This document shows positions 62,701-64,000 of a stretch of DNA of 64,000 bases, in pieces. A program made the position numbers and the translations under genes. The DNA is from Darksidea phi. Its lineage: Eukaryota > Ascomycota > Dothideomycetes > Pleosporales > Lentitheciaceae. The stretch spans positions 1 through 64,000 of the forward strand of contig JASJFT010000209.1 of NCBI GenBank assembly GCA_030770425.1. The letters are read 5' to 3'. Positions within the stretch are counted from its first letter, which is position 1; every line of letters begins with the position of its first letter. Under the pieces are notes generated by a model that worked only from the letters and a program-made list of their open reading frames with translations, was not told the DNA's origin and did no database searches.

Positions 62701-64000
62701 AAATTTATTAAGTACCCCCTTAGATATATTAATTATAGGGTACTACTTATTAGCTTCTTTATTCTACCCTTTCTACCTTATTCTATATATCTATTAGTTA
62801 TTTATTTATTTTCTTTTTATAATATAGTCTATTAAGTATATAATATCCTCCTTCTAGAGTAGTATCTTCTTAGATAGTAGTTACTATCTTAGTATCTTAT
62901 CTTTTAGAGTAGGTTCTAGTAGGTTAATATAAAATATTAGGTATATATCTAGGGTATTTAAAAGGTCTAGTACGTATACTTATTCTTTATAATAATAAGT
63001 TATTTAGTATAATCTAATATATTTATTATTTAATTTCTTCTTAGATCTTCTTATTTATATATTTCTAGTATTTAGATATATAAAGTCTTCTAGTTTATAT
63101 TTATAAACTTTATATTTAGTATTATAGTATTAAACTTATCTAGCTTATATTTAAACTAATCTTTCTTAGACTTCTTTAGCTATTTTTACCTAATAGTACC
63201 TATACTTTAAGACTTTAATAGAGCTTCTCTTAATTAAAGCTAGATTACCTTAAATTATCTCTAATAACTTCTTTTTATATATTACTTCGAATAAGACCTT
63301 TTAAGTAGATTTATATTTTAAGTTATTATATATAAACTTTACTTTAAATAGTTAGATTATCTAATTATTATATTTAAAGTTATAAAAGATACGAAAGTAT
63401 TATTTTAGATTTTAGTTTTACTATTTAGTCTAGTTATTTATCTATAGGTAGAATATAGTAGAGAGTAATCTTTTTATACTTAAAATATAGATAAATATAT
63501 TCTAGAAAGTTAAGATAAATATAATCCTTTTATTAAATACTATTAAGATAGATAGATTATAAAGTCTAATAACTTTTCTTATAAAAATCTTAACTAATCC
63601 TAGTATATCTAAATTAGTCTTAACTAGTATATAGTAGTATATTTTAAAGAAGTAGTCTATAATTACTAGGATATAGTTATAGAGTTACCTATAGTAGGAG
63701 CTTCTAAGAAGCTCTATAACTAGATTTATTAATATATCCTTTTAAGATTCTTTAAATATTAATAATAATTAAAGTATTTTATACTTTATATATCTAGCTA
63801 GGTTAGCTCTTCTATATATTTAATAAATACTTATATAGTTTTTTATATAAATCTTTATTTTAAACTATTAGAATTCTCTTTATATAAGTTTTATAGTTCT
63901 ACTAAATCTAAAGTATTCTATTAAAGGATTATTATAGTATTTTTATAATACTTAGAGTCTTACTTTTAAAAGAATATATAGTTTATCTTAATAAATATAA
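62700..64000 (-). mobile_element. Ty3/gypsy element, minus strand, partial, running off the window
   Basis: The reverse complement of about 63415-63690 reads IDYFFKILLYILVKTNLDI, then LVKIFIRKVIRLYNLSILIV and FIYILSIKRLLSTIFY. This matches the gypsy integrase pattern VDRFSKMAHFIPV..DRG..F.S.FW..L....I.R..STAYHPQTDGQ. RT would lie beyond 64000. The element is RIP-broken; its left limit is not defined. It does not look like the G1/G2 family. Confidence 0.6.

Overview
The window comes from the nuclear genome of a filamentous ascomycete (Pezizomycotina). The signs are short introns (45-65 bp) with CTGAC/CTAAC-like branch points, a fungal NLR gene, an ankyrin protein, a NOT4-type E3 ligase gene and very extensive repeat-induced point mutation (RIP). 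The species cannot be named from the sequence.

Layout. Positions 1-15432 and about 33870-64000 are A/T-dominated tracts of nested, RIP-destroyed transposable elements. C has become T and G has become A so consistently, mostly in CpA/TpG context, that reading frames are full of TAA/TAG and no long ORF survives. Structure is still readable. There are two copies of one Ty3/gypsy chromovirus (1785-8693 and 40147-47188) and three Ty1/copia elements (9033-14935 minus; 34352-48801 plus, split by the second gypsy; 52578-60238 plus). The integrase of a further gypsy element on the minus strand lies at the right edge. Every complete element has a 5-bp target-site duplication, and two of these duplications carry RIP transitions themselves.

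Between the tracts is an island of normal composition, about 18 kb (15433-33870). Left to right on it: a RIP-mutated coding remnant (minus); a large NLR (minus, alpha/beta-hydrolase + NB-ARC + about 14 TPRs, seven or eight exons); a small two-TM ORF (plus) whose ATG overlaps the candidate NLR ATG; and a row of minus-strand pseudogenes (pogo/Fot-type transposase tail, aldo-keto reductase, APH-type kinase). The kinase is interrupted by a 482-bp MITE at a TA site. Next come a GC-rich minisatellite, an intact ankyrin gene with an F-box-like N-terminus (minus), a 5' fragment of the Golgi tether gene COG4 (plus), and a NOT4-like gene (plus) whose RING-RRM-CCCH N-terminus runs into an unrelated-looking C-terminal half. 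A 32-bp and then a 23-bp tandem repeat lead into the right RIP tract.

Interpretation. This is an accessory, probably subtelomere-like or AT-isochore-flanked region of a 'two-speed' fungal genome: a refuge of one NLR, one ankyrin gene and one rebuilt housekeeping-gene copy amid dead genes. The genes do not form a pathway. The best candidates for new biology are the NLR/small membrane protein pair with overlapping divergent starts, the chimeric NOT4 gene, and the pseudogenes whose stops are almost all former Gln codons.
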